Assembly: GCA_964545875.1 (NCBI GenBank)
Contig: CAZJHH010000001.1
Location: forward strand, 186,001 to 250,000
From: DAIPKP01 sp964545875
Lineage (GTDB): Bacteria > Synergistota > Synergistia > Synergistales > Aminiphilaceae
Direction of reading: 5' to 3'
Length of the DNA: 64,000 nucleotides
In this document: positions 16,701-24,238 of the stretch, piece by piece
Layout of the letters: every line of letters starts with the position of its first letter
Numbering within the stretch: the stretch's first letter is position 1
Notes under the pieces: model-generated
What the model saw: the letters and a program-made list of their open reading frames with translations, nothing else
Databases searched by the model: none
Told to the model about the DNA's origin: nothing
Translations under genes and position numbers: made by a program

Positions 16701-17667
16701 CCTTCGGGGACTCCTTTTCCAGGAAGCCTCCCTGGTAGCTTCCGGCGGCGTTTATGGAGATGCGTTACCTATGAACACCGAGGTGCACGCCACGCTGCGG
16801 GTGTACAACTACAGTTTTGTCGCCACCGGGGCGGTGACGGTGGAACTTAGCTTCCAGCCCATTACATCCACCCATGAGGATCCGGATATTTCCAAGGCTT
16901 CTCCGCTGGGTTCCACCACCATTGCCTCCATCCCGGGGCGTGACAGCGGTACGAGCAACAACTGGGAGGATTTCGGCATTGTCTTCACCACCCACAGTAC
17001 CCAGACCATGGGATACCTCCACGTAAAGCTTTCCACCGAGGGGGGCAATCTTCAGACCGATAACGATGCCGGACAGATTCTTGTGGGGGTTTACGATCCC
17101 GCTCAGAGCGCTTTCGGAACCCTCCAGGCGGTTTCCCCGGAAGAAGGCGCGCGCTTCCTTGAAGTTGCCGCCTCGGGAAAGAGTCTTTCTCTCGTGGAAA
17201 ACTCCTTGTCCGTGAGGCCCCTGAACGAGGATGGCATACCGGGAGAAGAGGCGAATTCCCTCGATCCCGGTCAGACTGCGGTGATACAGGCTGCGGTCCG
17301 CTTTACCGATGCGGAAGGCGGAGAGAAGAGTTCCCTCCTTAACACCTCCGTATATCTGCGCAGCGATAAGGGAATTTTGAGCCATAGGGTTCTTCCGCTG
17401 CTGGAGAACGGCGTGGATTGCCCCGTCCAGATGCTGTATACCGCTCCGGATACCGGACAGATCGTTCCTCTTCGAATGATAGTCACCGCTTCTCTTCTCC
17501 CGGTTGCGGAGGACGAGAATCCCGAAGGACGCAGTATCGCGACGACGCTTACCGTGGGGAACCCGACTTCCGGAGGTGGTGTGGGGGGATGTGCCTTCGG
17601 ATTTTCTCCGGGAGCGATTCTTTTGGCACTGCCGTTCTTGGGGTTTTTGAAAAAGCGCCGTATCTGA
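13744..17667 (+). CDS. Giant secreted FG-GAP-like protein with C-terminal sorting tail
   Basis: A 1307-residue exported protein of unknown function. The start is ATG at 13744 after AGAAGGAAG; in-frame upstream TTG codons lack a ribosome site. A signal peptide follows a basic n-region (about residues 22-45, ending SAMA). Residues about 220-450 hold four repeats resembling FG-GAP/VCBS or EF-hand-like calcium sites: DWNQDGYTDWVV, DMNGDGNPEVAV, DLDGDGFDEMV and DLDGDGFNELV. The middle is beta-rich and Ser/Thr-rich. The C-terminus has GGGVGGCAFGFSPG, a hydrophobic segment, then KKRR, a tripartite tail like the Synergist-CTERM sorting signal, implying processing and surface anchoring. It is monocistronic, with a large stem-loop downstream. 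A calcium-stabilised surface adhesin or binding protein is plausible but unproven. Confidence 0.82.
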   Translation: MTRGLMGILGDHSRSGKLFLPYRRSLLFGMMLFLFLIPLSAMATEDHIQPLGSGYENVIVPKYRGWISFMDTDYGLKSFRGQSDTLEADLSRYYGVDMKVSAAGDLGVNGTDDSKVFSQTQAFGVVPQTRTLDQDFMGMTTFKNVPTGVFCTSYLTKLDDDGDETEFWMELTGRSEATGEVVRIGRVKISGIYRPYFKYKFNADLQHKDAPSLDRNVAHDMVAWDWNQDGYTDWVVSYLTNPKGEASWENMKIALLFVDGRSLYDACNGTDTVRAWQDKDHFIEFTTGGDVYGGLTAVKPPNSIRAALGDMNGDGNPEVAVYYTKVQGSDIDEDDDHYNHLKIVNISYNGSDAPEWSWFYEDDSDVGMWSRQYDSLTVTLGDLDGDGFDEMVTLHSRSQALYLHIFKVVDGKVKRVVNEEVGTTSELAGKSTPAVEAAVADLDGDGFNELVYVHTESDHATRLRIKIQKWPVADGVVVLSGGGTQYSYKLTDLDDDWRMDSDHARFSLATGMFTYPETEVLSDQIGLVSTLDGSSGKNGLRWGFFTWNASSGLKLVAKGTKADAQLGCNVVPFMVPADLDDDSMVLGEPTGFTVYDNIEPVFIIQAPPRHWDSVTVGGEAKIMDAFAVLNGYSTALTGKTTDAQGESTTKTSSGNWGASAGVTVSKVHHRKDSTPILTTGLKYAGTAASKNTNGETVTTSVSLSATAQYDDQIYYRANTHDVWRYPVLAPASQAFVTDGDTTYRKYVQFIVPQVIESSFVPTAGKEVDWYEPWHNGLNLFSYPRNLEQTRDFPQGASSKPDDDFWKDINGLVLAKSTGQIMGNVDSTQANFTMEIKEHEEDLKSLKNTISAYANLNFPSRGKFISVTGNFSLNGDYSYGTDTITTSDKSRLGGITVSWPGVSSYVSPSGLTPSDQQFTVDAAIYTSDAGVVSFAYAVSSLYKKYSALWGDTSPYNTTADPALNLPRQWVINGGKWQANPFPGDATRLRGLLFQEASLVASGGVYGDALPMNTEVHATLRVYNYSFVATGAVTVELSFQPITSTHEDPDISKASPLGSTTIASIPGRDSGTSNNWEDFGIVFTTHSTQTMGYLHVKLSTEGGNLQTDNDAGQILVGVYDPAQSAFGTLQAVSPEEGARFLEVAASGKSLSLVENSLSVRPLNEDGIPGEEANSLDPGQTAVIQAAVRFTDAEGGEKSSLLNTSVYLRSDKGILSHRVLPLLENGVDCPVQMLYTAPDTGQIVPLRMIVTASLLPVAEDENPEGRSIATTLTVGNPTSGGGVGGCAFGFSPGAILLALPFLGFLKKRRI

Positions 17668-17714
17668 ACGTCTAGGAAAGGAAGATCCTGAAAAAATCTG
17701 CAGCAATATGCAAA

Positions 17715-17805
17715 GAGATGTCACAGCAAAGGAGCCGGGCTCTAGTGCCCGGCTCCTTTGCTGTGACATCTCCTCTTTTCGGGAGTAACGTCGAAAAGAG
17801 GAGAT
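17715..17805 (+). terminator. Two overlapping stem-loops after the secreted protein gene
   Basis: The first stem is 26 bp and perfect: 17715-17740 pairs with 17747-17772 around the loop TCTAGT, with core GGAGCCGGGC. The second uses ATCTCCTCTTTTCG (17768-17781) and its complement CGAAAAGAGGAGAT (17792-17805). They share ATCTC, so they are mutually exclusive at that edge. Neither is followed by a long U-tract. Likely a 3' end or stabiliser; a switch before the downstream ABC operon is possible. Confidence 0.6.
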
Positions 17806-17887
17806 ATGTGATAGCACAAATTGAAAAAACGTGTTACCATCGGTTCGATTTTTGGACTCTCAACTGTATCACAAGGAGTGATTTTCC

Positions 17888-19003
17888 ATGTTTTTCGGTA
17901 AAAAAGCAACATGGGTTTTTGCAGTTTTCCTGTTTCTATGGACTTCTCCCTGCTTTGCTGCGGGAGAAACCGCCACCGTAACGGATTGTCTCGGCCGTGC
18001 CGTGGAGGTTCCCCAGCCCCTGAATCGGGTGATCATCTCCGGCTCCGGAGGACTGCGGCTTCTTACCTATCTCCAGGTTCTGGACCGTGTGGTGGCGGCG
18101 GATTCAGGGGAGGGACGTTCTTCCATCATCGATGCAAGGCCTTATACCATCGCCCATCCAGAACTTAAAAAATTGCCGGTTTTTGGAGAGTTTCGAGGGA
18201 GGGATAATCCCGAACTCATTGCGGGGCTTTCTCCCCAGCCCCAGGTAATTTTCAAGGTTTCTCCCCGCTCGGGGCCCTCTCCGGAGGATCTTACCGCCAA
18301 GACGGGTGTCCCCGTGGTAGGGCTGGAGTACGGCAATCTGACGGATAAAAAGCAAGATTTTTATGCCGCTCTTCGCCTTCTGGGTTGCCTCTTGGATAAA
18401 CGGGAGCGAGCCGAGGAAGTAGTGGCCTTTTTCGAGGGGCATCTGGCGGAGCTTGCCCGACGAACGGCGAATATCCCCGAGGAGCAGCGTCCCGCCTGTT
18501 ACGTGGGAGGCGTGGCTCACCGGGGGCCTCACGGCTTTACTTCCACCGAGCCCGGCTATCCTCCCTTCGCCTATACGGGGGCGAAGAATATCGCGGCGGA
18601 TCTTGCCACGGGAAAGCCCGAAAACATCCATATTTCCAGGGAGAAGCTTCTGGAATGGGATCCCGAGGCGATTTTCGTGGATCTTTCCACCCTTGTGGGG
18701 GGAGAGGAGGCGAACGCCCTCTTTCAACTTCGCCACGATCCGGTTTTTCGGGCCCTGGGGGCGGTACGGCGGGGAGCCGTCTACGGAGTGCTTCCCTACA
18801 ACTCCTACAGCATCAACTTCGGGTCCGTTCTGGCGGACGGCTATTTCGTAGGCAAGATCCTCTATCCCGAACAGTTTGCCGACGTGGACCCTCCGGCAAT
18901 GGCGGATGAAATTTATACCTTTCTCGTGGGAAAGCCCGTTTTTTCTCTCATGAACGAAGCTTTTTCGGGGCTGGTTTTCCGCCCCCTCTCCCTGGAGGAG
19001 TAG
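17888..19003 (+). CDS. ABC importer substrate-binding protein, iron complex/corrinoid type
   Basis: A 371-residue periplasmic binding protein of the FecB/BtuF-like family. The signal peptide ends near SPCFA. The mature N-terminus ATVTDCLGRAVEVPQPLNRV is the usual opening of this class (TVTD..GR.V.VP), and YVGGVAHRGPHGFTSTEPGYPPF resembles the version found in many anaerobes. The start is ATG at 17888 with AAGGAG 9 nt before it. It is first in a three-gene operon with a FecCD permease and an ATPase. The substrate could be an iron chelate, heme or corrinoid; no Fur box or cobalamin riboswitch was recognised upstream. Confidence 0.86.
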   Translation: MFFGKKATWVFAVFLFLWTSPCFAAGETATVTDCLGRAVEVPQPLNRVIISGSGGLRLLTYLQVLDRVVAADSGEGRSSIIDARPYTIAHPELKKLPVFGEFRGRDNPELIAGLSPQPQVIFKVSPRSGPSPEDLTAKTGVPVVGLEYGNLTDKKQDFYAALRLLGCLLDKRERAEEVVAFFEGHLAELARRTANIPEEQRPACYVGGVAHRGPHGFTSTEPGYPPFAYTGAKNIAADLATGKPENIHISREKLLEWDPEAIFVDLSTLVGGEEANALFQLRHDPVFRALGAVRRGAVYGVLPYNSYSINFGSVLADGYFVGKILYPEQFADVDPPAMADEIYTFLVGKPVFSLMNEAFSGLVFRPLSLEE

Positions 19004-19006
19004 CTC

Positions 19007-20074
19007 GTGCATCTTGAGGGACACACCCTTTCTCCGGAGTACGAAAGACATCTCTGGAAGAAGCGGATCTTTCTGGTGCTTCTCGGAGGGGCGTGTCTGG
19101 TGCTTCTGATCTTTTCCATCGCCAAGGGGGCGGTTTCCATTCCTCCTCTGGAGGTTGTCAAAGCCCTTGCGGGTAAAGGGGAGCCCCGGTGGAGTCTTAT
19201 CGTCTGGAATATCCGGCTTCCCCAGACTCTGGCGGCTTTTCTGGCGGGGGCTGGACTCTCTCTCGCGGGGGTGGTGATGCAGTCGGTGCTGCGGAATCCC
19301 CTGGGTTCTCCCTTCACCCTGGGAATTTCCAACGCTGCCGCTTTCGGAGCCGCCTTTTCCATTATCATTCTTGGTTCCGGAAGCATGCAGAGCAGCGCCG
19401 CCGATGCGGTAACCATCACCTCTCCTTTTCTTACCACCGGAATGGCCTTCGCCGCCGCTCTGGGATGTATGGTGGTGGTGCTCGCGGTGGCCTCCGCCAG
19501 CCGGGGAACCCCGGAGGCCATGATTTTGGCGGGGGTGGCCCTGAGCTCACTCTTTACTGCGGGGACCATGTTCCTTCAGTATTTTGCTCGGGACGAGCAG
19601 TTGGCGGCGGCGGTCTTCTGGACCTTCGGGGACGTGGGACGGGCGGCCTGGAGGGATATTCCCCTTATGGGAGGGCTTCTTTTGGGAGCCTTCACCCTCT
19701 TCTTTTGCCGCCGCTTCGATTTGAACGCCCTGGATTGCGGAGATGAAACCGCCCTTTCCCTGGGGATTTCCGCACCCCGGATACGCCTGGAGGCCATGGT
19801 GGTGACCTCCCTCCTCGCGGCGGTCACCGTGGCTCTTCTGGGAGTTATCGGTTTCGTGGGGCTCGTATGCCCTCACATGCTGCGCCGCGTTCTGGGTTCC
19901 GATCACCGCTTTCTCCTTCCGGGGTCGGTGCTGCTGGGGGGCATGCTTCTTCTGGGGGCGGATGTGGGAGCCCGGCTGATCTTCGCTCCCCGGGTTCTTC
20001 CGGTCTCCATCTTTACGGCCTTTTTGGGGGCCCCGGTATTTCTTGCTCTTATCGCTCGGAGGCGACGCTTATGA
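19007..20074 (+). CDS. FecCD/BtuC-family ABC permease
   Basis: A 355-residue, about ten-helix inner-membrane permease of the type II importer family. The diagnostic NIRLPQTLAAFLAGAGLSLAG and the following QSVLRNPLGSPFTLGIS are intact, as is the coupling region GFVGLVCPHMLRRVLGSDHR near the C-terminus. It starts at GTG 19007, three bases after the binding-protein stop, and overlaps the ATPase gene by four bases (ATGA), so all three genes should be translated together. Confidence 0.92.
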   Translation: MHLEGHTLSPEYERHLWKKRIFLVLLGGACLVLLIFSIAKGAVSIPPLEVVKALAGKGEPRWSLIVWNIRLPQTLAAFLAGAGLSLAGVVMQSVLRNPLGSPFTLGISNAAAFGAAFSIIILGSGSMQSSAADAVTITSPFLTTGMAFAAALGCMVVVLAVASASRGTPEAMILAGVALSSLFTAGTMFLQYFARDEQLAAAVFWTFGDVGRAAWRDIPLMGGLLLGAFTLFFCRRFDLNALDCGDETALSLGISAPRIRLEAMVVTSLLAAVTVALLGVIGFVGLVCPHMLRRVLGSDHRFLLPGSVLLGGMLLLGADVGARLIFAPRVLPVSIFTAFLGAPVFLALIARRRRL

Positions 20075-20823
20075 TTTTGTCGGTTCAGGGAATTTCCTTT
20101 GCCTACCAGGGAGTTCCGGTGCTCGAAAACGTAGAGTTTTCTCTCGCCCAGGGAGAGATGGTGGCTCTTTTGGGCCCCAACGGAACGGGAAAAACCACCC
20201 TTCTCCGGGCCCTCAACGGCATTCTTCATCCTCGGGGAGGAGCGGTGTTGCTGGAATCCAAGGATGCCTCCCGCTGTTCTCCCCGGGAACGGGCGAAATT
20301 TTTCGGCTACGTTCCCCAACGGGGAGAGCCCGTGCGGCTTACGGTGTTCGATGCGGTGCTTCTGGGACGGCGCCCCCATCTGGGATGGCGGGTGGAGCAC
20401 GAGGATCTCCATAAAGTGGAATCCGCCCTCTCGTCCCTGGAGCTAGAAAAGTTCTCTCTCCGCTATCTCGACGAGCTGAGCGGAGGGGAGTTTCAAAAGG
20501 TGCTGCTCGCCCGGGCCTTGGTGCAGGAGCCCAGGGTGCTGCTTCTGGACGAGCCTACCAGCAGTCTGGATTTGAAAAACCAGCTCTCCATGCTGGAGCT
20601 TCTGAAAAAAATCGTTCGAGAGCACCGGGTGGCGGCCCTTTTGAGTCTTCACGATATCAATACGGCCCTCCGCTTTGCGGACCGGCTTCTCTTTCTCAAG
20701 GACGGTATCATTCAGGGGGCGGGGGTTCCCTCGGAGGTTCCCGAAGATCTGGTGAACCGGGTTTACGGCGTTTCGGTGAACCTCATTTCGTACAAGGGAA
20801 TTCCCCTGGCGGTACCCTGCTGA
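20071..20823 (+). CDS. ABC importer ATPase, FecE/BtuD type
   Basis: A 250-residue ATPase that energises the upstream permease. Walker A is GPNGTGKTT, the Q-loop is in GYVPQRGEP, the signature is LSGGEFQ, Walker B is VLLLDEPTSSLD and the H-loop is LSLHD. The ATG at 20071 overlaps the permease stop. A terminator follows 18 bp after the stop. Confidence 0.93.
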   Translation: MILSVQGISFAYQGVPVLENVEFSLAQGEMVALLGPNGTGKTTLLRALNGILHPRGGAVLLESKDASRCSPRERAKFFGYVPQRGEPVRLTVFDAVLLGRRPHLGWRVEHEDLHKVESALSSLELEKFSLRYLDELSGGEFQKVLLARALVQEPRVLLLDEPTSSLDLKNQLSMLELLKKIVREHRVAALLSLHDINTALRFADRLLFLKDGIIQGAGVPSEVPEDLVNRVYGVSVNLISYKGIPLAVPC

Positions 20824-20840
20824 AGCGGCGAAAATCGTTG

Positions 20841-20876
20841 AAGCCCCGGAAAGGCCTCGGAATTTCCGGGGCTTTT
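20841..20876 (+). terminator. Terminator of the ABC importer operon
   Basis: AAGCCCCGGAAA (20841-20852) pairs with TTTCCGGGGCTT (20863-20874), followed by further T residues and a second T-run after CCTCG. Confidence 0.8.
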
Positions 20877-20947
20877 CCTCGTTTTCTTCGGAGAGTATAC
20901 TGTGCCCTTGAATGCAGAACGCTGCTTTGCGGAAGGAGCGATGGGTT

Positions 20948-22168
20948 TTGGCACATCCGGTGCTGGTCTTTGTCATCTTTGGAGCGGTTTATCTGGGAAT
21001 GATTTTGGGGCGATTTCCCCGGCTCGCCCTGGACCGCACGGGAATAGTGCTTCTGGGGGCCATCGTGCTTCTCGAAACCGGAGCGGTCTCTCTCGGAGAA
21101 GGAGATTCGGGAATAGACATCCCCACCATACTGCTTCTCTTCAGCTTCATGATCATCTCCGCCCAGTTCCGTCTGGGAGGATTTTACACGAGGGTCTCCC
21201 GACGTATGGCGGAGCTCGCCCTTCCTCCGGAGCTGCTTCTGGGGGTGGTGATTTTCACCGTGGGGCTCCTCTCGGCGCTGCTCACCAACGATATCGTATG
21301 CCTCGCCATGACTCCCGTTCTCGGCTGGGGATGTCTCCGGCGGGGGTATAATCCTCTTCCCTTTCTTCTGGCCTTGGCCTGCGCTTCCAACATCGGTTCC
21401 GCCCTCACCCTTATCGGCAATCCCCAGAACATGCTCATCGGGGAATACCTTTCCCTCTCCTTCCGAAGCTATACCCTCTTTGCGGCTTTTCCCGTGGGGC
21501 TTTCTCTCGTTTTTCTCTGGGGGGTGCTGCTCCTTCTCTTTCGTGGAAAGTGGCGGCGGGAGACCGCCGGGATCGTTCTTCCGGAGGAACACCCCTTCGA
21601 CGGATGGCAGACCTTCAAGGGGTGCCTGGTGCTGACGGTGGTGGTGGGGCTCTTTCTCTTTTCTTCCCTTCCCCGGGATCTCACCGCCCTGGGAGGAGCG
21701 GGGGTGCTTCTTCTCAGTCGAAAGATGGCCTCCCGGCGCACCCTGGAGCTGGTGGACTGGCAGCTGCTCATTCTCTTTCTGGGGCTCTTCGTGGTGAACC
21801 GGGGATTCGAGGCCGCCGGGGGATTGAATATGCTGGAAAAACTCCTTCGGTCTTCGGGAATCTCCCTGGCTTCTCCTCTCTGGCTCTACGGAGTGACCAC
21901 GGGGCTTTCCAACCTGGTTTCCAACGTTCCCGGAGTCATGCTGCTCCTTCCCCTGGTGCGGGATATCCCCGGAGCGGGAGAGATGCTCGCTCTTTCCAGC
22001 ACCTTTGCGGGAAACCTTCTCCTTCTGGGAAGCATTGCCAACATTATCGTGGCGGGAGAGGCGGAACGGATGGGCATTTCCCTGAACTGGAAAGAACACG
22101 CCCGGGTGGGCATTCCCGTAACCCTGGGAAGCCTCGGAGCGGGGCTTCTCGGTCTTTTCTTTTTCTAA
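20948..22168 (+). CDS. ArsB/NhaD-type ion transporter family protein
   Basis: A 406-residue, about 11-helix membrane protein of the ion-transporter superfamily that includes ArsB, NhaD and CitM/DASS carriers. Recognisable family segments are LLSALLTNDIVCLAMTP in the first re-entrant region and GLSNLVSNVPGVMLLLP in the second, plus ASNIGSALTLIGNPQNMLI. The preferred start is TTG at 20948, which has AAGGAG 9 nt upstream. An in-frame ATG at 20912 has no ribosome site and lies only about 10 nt from a TATACT box (20896-20901). Arsenite, Na+ or dicarboxylate substrates are all possible; the thioredoxin-type arsenate reductase 10 kb away is not evidence for arsenite. Confidence 0.78.
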   Translation: MAHPVLVFVIFGAVYLGMILGRFPRLALDRTGIVLLGAIVLLETGAVSLGEGDSGIDIPTILLLFSFMIISAQFRLGGFYTRVSRRMAELALPPELLLGVVIFTVGLLSALLTNDIVCLAMTPVLGWGCLRRGYNPLPFLLALACASNIGSALTLIGNPQNMLIGEYLSLSFRSYTLFAAFPVGLSLVFLWGVLLLLFRGKWRRETAGIVLPEEHPFDGWQTFKGCLVLTVVVGLFLFSSLPRDLTALGGAGVLLLSRKMASRRTLELVDWQLLILFLGLFVVNRGFEAAGGLNMLEKLLRSSGISLASPLWLYGVTTGLSNLVSNVPGVMLLLPLVRDIPGAGEMLALSSTFAGNLLLLGSIANIIVAGEAERMGISLNWKEHARVGIPVTLGSLGAGLLGLFFF

Positions 22169-22205
22169 AAAATCCGGCCCCACCCTTCGAGGGGGCGGGG
22201 CCGGA
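22167..22205 (-). terminator. Terminator of the threonine-dehydratase-family gene
   Basis: TCCGGCCCC (22173-22181) pairs with GGGGCCGGA (22197-22205), with an additional C-rich/G-rich inner stem. On the minus strand six T follow (22172-22167). On the plus strand it abuts the stop of the ion transporter, so it may work both ways. Confidence 0.85.
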
Positions 22206-22233
22206 CAGGAATATCTTTCGGACGGTTTCCACG

Positions 22234-23214
22234 TTATTCCCGGCGATGCCTTTCGAGAATTTCCATAAGCCGGACTCCTTCCACGTTTCCCCCGGAAATG
22301 ACCACTCCCACCTTGCGCCCCCGGAGATCCGGAGTTCCTTCGAGCAGGGCCGCCACGCTCACCGCCGCGGCTCCTTCGATGATCTGGTGATGCTCGTGAT
22401 AGACGAAGGTCATGGCTCTTTCGATGGCTTCCTCGGAAACTCCCGAGATTCCCGTAATGTTCTGCCGGATATAGGCGAAGTTTTTCGCCGATGCACTGCC
22501 GCAGAGCCCCTCCGCGATGGTTTCTTCCTCCTCCACGGGAATCACCTTTCCCGCCTTGAAGGCCTCGGGCCATGCGGGGTTCGCCTGGGCGTGGGCCCCC
22601 CACACTTCGATGCCGGGCCTGAGTGCTCGGGCGGCGGTGAGAACTCCCGAGAGAAGCCCTCCCCCGCTCAGGGGGCAGAGAAGAGCCTCCAGCTCGGGTT
22701 CCTCCAGAAGCATTTCCAGTCCCAGAGTTCCCTGGCCCGCCACGATATGGGGATCCTCGAAGGCGGAGACGTAGGTGAGCCCTTCGTTCTCCTGAAGCCG
22801 GAAAGATTCTTCTTCGGCCTCGTTGTAGAAATATCCCGCCACCCGAAGTTCCGCGAAGGGTTCTCCCAGATTGCGGATAGCCTGCCGTTTGGTCTCGGGG
22901 CACATGCCGGGAACGCAGATCACCGCCCGAACCCGGAGCATTTTTGCCGCCAATGCCACTCCCTGGGCATGATTTCCCGAAGAGGCGGTCACCACTCCCC
23001 GGGCTCGTTCCGCCTCGGAAAGCGCGAACATCTTATTCAAGGCTCCCCGGATTTTAAAGGAGCCGCATCTCTGCTGATTCTCCCATTTCACGAAAACCTC
23101 CGCTCCGCTTTTTCGGCTGAGAGGAAAGGAATACTCCAGAGGGGTGGAGCGAATGCGTCCCCGTAAAAATCGGGCTGCCAGAAGAATGTCCGTGATGGTG
23201 GGTCGTATGTCCAT
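22234..23214 (-). CDS. Threonine/serine dehydratase-family PLP enzyme
   Basis: A 326-residue fold-type II PLP enzyme without the C-terminal regulatory ACT domain, so of the catabolic threonine ammonia-lyase or serine racemase/dehydratase type. The PLP lysine is in GSFKIRGALNK, the substrate loop is SSGNHAQGV, the phosphate-binding glycine loop is SGGGLLSG and the C-terminal cofactor segment is ISGGNVEG. It would deaminate threonine to 2-oxobutyrate or serine to pyruvate, feeding 2-oxoacid:ferredoxin oxidoreductases. It is a single gene; TTGACA on the minus strand at 23297-23292 is a good -35, though the -10 is weak. EutB-like hydroxyectoine dehydratase is an alternative. Confidence 0.87.
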   Translation of the reverse strand: MDIRPTITDILLAARFLRGRIRSTPLEYSFPLSRKSGAEVFVKWENQQRCGSFKIRGALNKMFALSEAERARGVVTASSGNHAQGVALAAKMLRVRAVICVPGMCPETKRQAIRNLGEPFAELRVAGYFYNEAEEESFRLQENEGLTYVSAFEDPHIVAGQGTLGLEMLLEEPELEALLCPLSGGGLLSGVLTAARALRPGIEVWGAHAQANPAWPEAFKAGKVIPVEEEETIAEGLCGSASAKNFAYIRQNITGISGVSEEAIERAMTFVYHEHHQIIEGAAAVSVAALLEGTPDLRGRKVGVVISGGNVEGVRLMEILERHRRE

Positions 23215-23419
23215 GTTGCATACCTCCTTGGGAGTTCTTTTTTACAGATCTCTTCAAAATCCAAGGCTACCCTAGTATTCTTCTATAGAGCTGTCAAGCT
23301 GGAGACATTTTTCGGGAAAAAAGAAAAATTTCGTAAAATAATGGGTTTTTATTGATGTTCTCGGGATCAGGTGGTATGGTTTAGCGAGAAAATTATATGT
23401 TCTGAAGGAGGGTGTTCGA

Positions 23420-23818
23420 ATGAAGCGATCCAGGATATGGGGCGTGGCTCTTCTCGTGGTGTTTCTCGCTCTGGGAGGGGCGTGTATGGCAGCGGAGCAG
23501 GAAGGAACCCGAATCTCCATAGCTCCTCTCGTGGTGGATGGGGCTCTCGTGCCGGATCTCGTTACCTCGGCTCATTCCATCGAGCTTGTGGGGGCGGTGA
23601 GCTCCGAAGTGGGAGCCAAGAGCCTGCACTGGACCAACAACCGGGGCGGAAGCGGACGTCCCATCCTTTATGTGGGTAAACTGGGAGAAATCGAGCTCAA
23701 CGGCAAGTGGCGGATTGCCCGAATTCAGTTGAAGCCGGGGAGAAACGAGATCAAGGTCACTGTGGTTCCCATGAAGGGAAAATCCGTGACCGAGCGGGTT
23801 ATCATCTATCGGGAGTAA
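23420..23818 (+). CDS. Small secreted Ig-like domain protein
   Basis: A 132-residue exported protein. The signal peptide ends ACMAAE. The remaining 105 residues follow the pattern of a bacterial Ig-like domain: a strand ending in SLHWTNNRGGSGR, then WRIARIQLKPGRNEIKVTVVP, similar to the W..tN..GGsG ... I.L.pG.N.I.V.a consensus seen in secreted multidomain proteins. Here the domain stands alone. AAGGAGG lies upstream. A bidirectional terminator follows directly, so it is monocistronic. The function is unknown; surface or periplasmic binding is plausible. Confidence 0.75.
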   Translation: MKRSRIWGVALLVVFLALGGACMAAEQEGTRISIAPLVVDGALVPDLVTSAHSIELVGAVSSEVGAKSLHWTNNRGGSGRPILYVGKLGEIELNGKWRIARIQLKPGRNEIKVTVVPMKGKSVTERVIIYRE

Positions 23819-23847
23819 AATCTCCCCTGGACTGGTACGTTTTTGCA

Positions 23848-23897
23848 GGGGGACAAAAAAGGGGATGCCTTCAAAGGCATCCCCTTTTTTGTCCCCC
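23848..23897. terminator. Bidirectional intrinsic terminator
   Basis: A 24-bp perfect stem at 23848-23871 and 23874-23897 with a 2-nt centre. It contains A6 in one arm and T6 in the other, so the inner GGGGATGCCTT stem has a U-tract on both strands. Confidence 0.88.
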
Positions 23898-23974
23898 TCT
23901 TTCTGATAGAATTTGAGTATATGTGAAAAAGCGGGCAAGAAAGATCTGTTTTTTCGAAAAACCGGGAGGTCGCA

Positions 23975-24238
23975 ATGCGAAAAGTCGAAATTGTCGTCTG
24001 CATGGGAAGCTCTTGTTTTGCCCGGGGAAATGACCGCAACCTGAAAGTTCTTCAGGCCTTTCTTAAACGCCGAGAGCTGGAGGACAAAGTGTTTATCCGG
24101 GGAAGCCGCTGCGAGGGACAATGCCTGGTGGGGCCGAACTTGACCATCGAGGGAAAGACCTTTTCCCGGGTCACTCCGGAGGATCTCGAAAATCTTTTGG
24201 AAAAAATCTTTCCCTCCGAAGGAGCGTCCAGACCATGA
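23975..24238 (+). CDS. Small [2Fe-2S] thioredoxin-like ferredoxin, NuoE-like
   Basis: An 87-residue protein of the thioredoxin-like [2Fe-2S] ferredoxin family. Cluster ligands are the pairs CMGSSC (residues 9-14) and CEGQC (about 46-50), the CX4C...CX3C spacing of NuoE/HydC-type domains. It probably passes electrons to or from the adjacent hydrogenase-like sensor; the stop overlaps the next start (ATGA), so the two are translationally coupled. The three-gene set with a SpoIIE phosphatase is a recurrent H2- or redox-sensing arrangement. Confidence 0.85.
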   Translation: MRKVEIVVCMGSSCFARGNDRNLKVLQAFLKRRELEDKVFIRGSRCEGQCLVGPNLTIEGKTFSRVTPEDLENLLEKIFPSEGASRP

